From positions 1 through 8,806 of the forward strand of contig JAAXUD010000078.1 in assembly GCA_013336205.1 (NCBI GenBank): 8,806 bases of DNA, written 5' to 3'. Each line of letters starts with the position of its first letter. The first letter of the stretch is position 1. This document shows positions 7,996-8,806 of this stretch, piece after piece. A program made the position numbers and the translations under genes. Source of the DNA: Lentimicrobium sp. GTDB taxonomy: Bacteria; Bacteroidota; Bacteroidia; Bacteroidales; Lentimicrobiaceae. The notes under the pieces were generated by a model. It was given only the letters and a program-made list of their open reading frames with translations. It was not told where the DNA came from and did no database searches.

Positions 7996-8033
7996 CTGAA
8001 GGCCGGGCACTTTGTCTGGCCTTTGGTTTTTTT
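7996..8033 (+). terminator. Intrinsic terminator on the plus strand, with no protein gene ahead of it
   Basis: Positions 7996-8008 pair with 8014-8026 as an uninterrupted 13-bp stem (GGCC core; four G.U pairs at 7997/8025, 7998/8024, 8005/8017, 8007/8015) around the 5-nt loop ACTTT. Seven T (8027-8033) follow immediately. In minus-strand RNA the four wobble pairs fail and the A-run precedes the hairpin, so it cannot work as a terminator for the fecR gene. It is best read as the 3' end of a plus-strand RNA. Confidence 0.65.
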
Positions 8034-8078
8034 CATCCTGAGGGCATAGGGCTTGTAGGTTAGTTGGTTTGTGGTGTA

Positions 8079-8806
8079 TTATTTGGATTTCAGATAGATA
8101 TCCCTGAATACAATCTCATATTCGTATGATTTCTGAGACGATAATTTAAGGGCTTCCATGGCCTGATTAATGGTTTCCTTGTTAAATGAACCGGTAAACT
8201 TATAATTCCTGATTTTTGAATCAACGAAATGAATCTTAACATCATACCAGCGTTCCAGCTTAACTGCCAACTCACCGAATGATTCATCTTCGAAAAGCAG
8301 ATTGCCATCCTTCCATTGCTCTTCAATTGCAGTACTTATATTTTTTCTTATAATAAATTTAGGATTGGCTGTTGCCCCCTGAAATTCCTTACCCGATGAT
8401 TTTTCCTCACCTGACTCCAGGCGCATTTCCTTTGTACCCCTGACATAAATACATTTTTCGTTTGGCTTTAAGAATATTTCCCGGCCCGGTTCACCATGTG
8501 ATTTTATAGGTGTTACGCTAAGTTTTCCTTCTATCAGGGTAGTTTCAATTCTGTTCTCATCCGGGAATGCTTTTACATTGAATGAAGTGCCGTAAACCTT
8601 AACCCTCACCTCATTTGCCAGCACATAAAATGGCTTATCAGGATTCTTTTGTACTTCAAAAAAGGCTTCACCCCTGGTCGTTACTTCCCTGACTTTGTGG
8701 TTGTAGTCGGTTGAGTAGCTGAGTGAGGATTCTGAGTTCAGCCACACCTTTGTACTATCAGGCAGAATGACGGAGGTTCGCTGACCCCGTGGCGAGAAAA
8801 TATAGG
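8079..8806 (-). CDS. FecR-like anti-sigma factor (N-terminus outside window)
   Basis: Inner-membrane anti-sigma factor expected to hold an ECF sigma factor until the SusC STN domain signals that the transporter is occupied. Seen: 241 complete codons from 8804 down to TAA at 8081-8079. The FecR domain has the usual signature GQRTSVILPDSTKVWLNSES, then GEAFFEV, FYVLANEVRVKVYGTSFNVK and the closing LIEGKLSV. A C-terminal DUF4974-type domain (FEDESFGELAVKLERWYDV, then YKFTGSFNKETINQAMEALK) ends the protein; in this family it is periplasmic and STN-like. The cytoplasmic sigma-binding segment and transmembrane helix are missing, roughly 100 residues by comparison with the family, and should lie just outside. 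The frame contains a GTG at 8747, but coding continues upstream of it, so it is not the start. It is 191 bp from susC; no minus-strand terminator is seen between them. Confidence 0.93.
   Translation of the reverse strand, partial: YIFSPRGQRTSVILPDSTKVWLNSESSLSYSTDYNHKVREVTTRGEAFFEVQKNPDKPFYVLANEVRVKVYGTSFNVKAFPDENRIETTLIEGKLSVTPIKSHGEPGREIFLKPNEKCIYVRGTKEMRLESGEEKSSGKEFQGATANPKFIIRKNISTAIEEQWKDGNLLFEDESFGELAVKLERWYDVKIHFVDSKIRNYKFTGSFNKETINQAMEALKLSSQKSYEYEIVFRDIYLKSK

Larger units (their letters stand above)
7900..8033 (+). ncRNA. Candidate cis-antisense small RNA opposite the susC leader
   Basis: No protein gene is on this strand. Three consecutive stem-loops are seen: 7921-7949, 7957-7979 and 7996-8026, the last followed by T at 8027-8033. 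Read as plus-strand RNA they give continuous stems of 12, 10 and 13 bp; nine of the 35 pairs are G.U, which become A.C mismatches in minus-strand RNA, so the folding favours the plus strand. The start is estimated from the TAATTTTG box at 7887. Known: Bacteroides PULs with ECF sigma/anti-sigma control often carry DonS-type antisense RNAs between the anti-sigma gene and susC, which repress the PUL. Position and orientation here match that arrangement. The RNA would pair with the susC 5' leader and could block translation or destabilise the message. Expression is unproven, and the 5' end could lie further left, inside susC. Confidence 0.5.

Noticed and set aside
7888..8010. N-terminal extension of the SusC-like protein to an ATG at 8010
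   Set aside because: The added 41 residues do not look like a signal peptide and are encoded by the inverted-repeat leader. MKKK plus a normal signal sequence starts at 7887.
7996..8033. Terminator of the fecR gene on the minus strand
   Set aside because: In that direction the T-run becomes an A-run ahead of the hairpin and four stem pairs become A.C mismatches, so it cannot end the fecR message.
8745..8747. GTG as start codon of the FecR-like gene
   Set aside because: The frame upstream stays open and encodes the canonical GQRTSVILPDSTK segment that directly precedes VWLNSES in this family.
1..8806. Mobile element, phage, CRISPR or defence system
   Set aside because: No transposase, integrase, terminal repeats, spaced direct repeats or nuclease motifs were found; all long minus-strand frames belong to the PUL.

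Overview
The window is most of a polysaccharide utilization locus (PUL) from a Bacteroidota bacterium. Every protein gene lies on the minus strand, so the operon reads from right to left. The lineage is shown by the SusC/SusD pair, the acidic residues after the lipoprotein cysteines, the A-rich start-codon contexts without strong Shine-Dalgarno sequences, and the FecR-type anti-sigma factor upstream of an STN-containing SusC. A non-gut or environmental Bacteroidales/Marinilabiliales-like host is plausible, but this is only an impression from protein style.

Layout in transcription order: (1) 8806-8079, a FecR-like anti-sigma factor whose N-terminus lies outside the window; (2) 8078-7888, a 191-bp gap holding three inverted repeats; (3) 7887-4579, a SusC-like TonB-dependent transporter with an N-terminal STN signalling domain; (4) 4559-3084, a SusD-like glycan-binding lipoprotein; (5) 3039-1576, a SusE/SusF-like lipoprotein with three tandem C-terminal binding modules; (6) 1485 to the window edge, a lipoprotein glycoside hydrolase of family GH66 (endo-dextranase type) without its C-terminus. 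Gaps inside the operon are 19, 44 and 90 bp; the last holds an 11-bp perfect stem-loop.

The GH66 enzyme points to dextran or a related alpha-1,6-glucan as substrate. The inferred cycle is surface cleavage by GH66, capture by the SusE/F-like protein and SusD, and import through SusC. Glycan occupancy of SusC would be reported by its STN domain to FecR, releasing an ECF sigma factor that is expected just upstream of the window. Known dextran PULs of Bacteroides have a comparable SusC-SusD-SusE-like-GH66 core.

The least ordinary feature is the gap upstream of susC. Its three inverted repeats extend into long continuous stems (12, 10 and 13 bp) only if the PLUS strand is read as RNA, because nine of the 35 pairs are G.U wobbles. 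The last stem is followed directly by seven T, a typical intrinsic terminator on a strand with no gene. A match to the Bacteroidota -7 box TAnnTTTG lies upstream on the same strand. Together these suggest an RNA of about 130 nt antisense to the susC leader, comparable to the DonS-type antisense RNAs of Bacteroides PULs. I see no mobile elements, CRISPR arrays, tRNAs or rRNAs.
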